A stretch of DNA of 35,013 nt from a virus. Positions 34,800 to 35,013 of the stretch are shown here, piece after piece. The notes beneath the pieces were generated by a model. The model made no database searches, had not been told where the DNA came from, and saw only the letters and a list, made by a program, of their open reading frames with translations. The stretch lies in the IMG/VR virus record IMGVR_UViG_3300027839_000036, positions 1 to 35,013 of that record; one strand, written 5' to 3'. Within the stretch, counting starts at the first letter, position 1. Each line of letters begins with the position of its first letter. Both the position numbers and the translations under genes were made by a program.

Positions 34800-34833
34800 A
34801 GCCCCGTGTATGGCGTAGCGTTTCTGGGTATCG
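34800..34833 (+). promoter_or_regulatory. AGCCCCG and GGGTATCG pair upstream of the tRNAs
   Basis: AGCCCCG (34800-34806), TATGGC-like -10 at 34809, and GGGTATCG (34826-34833), about 18 nt before tRNA-Lys. It is the likely tRNA promoter and processing region. The same pair of motifs lies at 30623 and 30653. Confidence 0.45.
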
Positions 34834-34850
34834 GGAGAAGGAGAGCCAAG

Positions 34851-34923
34851 GGGAGCGTAACTCAACTGGCAGAGTAGCGGACTTTTAATCCGACGGTTGA
34901 GGGTTCGAGTCCCTCCGCTCCCA
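34851..34923 (+). tRNA. tRNA-Lys(TTT)
   Basis: Seven-base acceptor GGGAGCG pairs with CGCTCCC; anticodon loop CTTTTAA gives TTT at 34884-34886 (Lys). T-arm GGTTCGAGTCC is present, discriminator A at 34923, and CCA is encoded at 34924-34926. Confidence 0.95.
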
Positions 34924-34927
34924 CCAA

Positions 34928-34999
34928 GCCCCCATCGTCTAGTGGTTAGGACGCCAGCCTTTCACGCTGGTAACACGGGTTCGATCCCCGTTGGGGGTA
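34928..34999 (+). tRNA. tRNA-Glu(TTC)
   Basis: Acceptor GCCCCCA pairs with TGGGGGT; anticodon stem CCAGC/GCTGG around loop CTTTCAC gives TTC at 34961-34963 (Glu). Discriminator A, encoded CCA at 35000-35002. It starts 1 nt after the CCA of tRNA-Lys. Lys and Glu codons ending in A are the ones such tRNAs would support. Confidence 0.95.
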
Positions 35000-35013
35000 C
35001 CAGTCGGCGGTAG

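Noticed and set aside
34800-35013. attP/attB core in the tRNA genes
   Set aside because: Both tRNAs look complete with encoded CCA and no integrase or repeat of a tRNA 3' end is visible in the window.

Overview
The window looks like part of the genome of a double-stranded DNA phage of an actinobacterial (Actinomycetota) host. The evidence is a WhiB-family protein, two perfect boxes of the mycobacterial/actinobacterial LexA type (TCGAAC-N4-GTTCGA), dense packing of very small genes with 1-14 nt overlaps, collagen-like Gly-X-Y fibre proteins, phage-type replication genes, a YubB/Api92-like protein and two tRNAs. No terminase, capsid, portal or integrase is present, so the virion genes are presumably to the left. 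Phage versus prophage or a phage-derived element cannot be settled from this window.

Layout. 1-2.1 kb: the 3' end of a glycine-rich fibre/adhesin gene, a collagen-like fibre protein and small companions. 2.1-7.5 kb: a small membrane protein and a 1633-residue predicted lipoprotein with a papain-like Cys/His/Asp domain, seven extremely acidic Trp/Glu-rich repeats and a C-terminal PPC-like domain. 7.5-9.2 kb: a ferredoxin of the Asp-ligand type and small membrane or zinc-binding proteins. 9.2-12.7 kb: a winged-helix regulator facing an operon with a metallophosphoesterase, a zinc ribbon, a 2OG-Fe(II) dioxygenase and WhiB. 12.9-14.3 kb (minus strand): a replication operon (initiator-like, helicase-loader-like, two ribbon-helix-helix proteins). 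14.4-15.3 kb: about 900 bases without a convincing gene but full of inverted repeats, a candidate origin or ncRNA region. 15.3-19.5 kb: a helicase-associated-domain/HTH protein and a minus-strand pair encoding a MoxR/CobS-like AAA+ ATPase and an HExxH-plus-VWA partner. 19.5-34.7 kb: many small, mostly uncharacterised genes in short operons, ending in a HARP-SNF2 helicase. 34.85-35.0 kb: tRNA-Lys(TTT) and tRNA-Glu(TTC).

The right half shows a strikingly uniform regulatory grammar. At least 13 genes on both strands have TTGAC(A/G)-N17-TANNNT-N6-ATG, which places the expected transcription start on the A of the start codon, so these mRNAs are probably leaderless. Other genes use the same promoter but have a leader with a Shine-Dalgarno sequence. 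In three junctions the -10 hexamer begins with the stop codon of the preceding gene. Between transcription units lie terminators followed by a recurring AGCCCCG motif, a second family beginning CCTTTCCKCCACCG just after stop codons, and hairpins carrying GGGTATCG/CGATACCC. These repeated non-coding modules, plus a candidate about 95-nt RNA at 24.18-24.27 kb, are the least explained parts of the window.

Functional reading. Replication and DNA processing: initiator, loader, SNF2/HARP helicase, HA-domain protein. Regulation: WhiB, winged helix, ribbon-helix-helix, LexA boxes. Redox and metabolism: ferredoxin, 2OG oxygenase. Possible remodelling: AAA+/VWA pair. Translation: tRNAs. Most functions are inferred from motifs seen by eye, without database searches.
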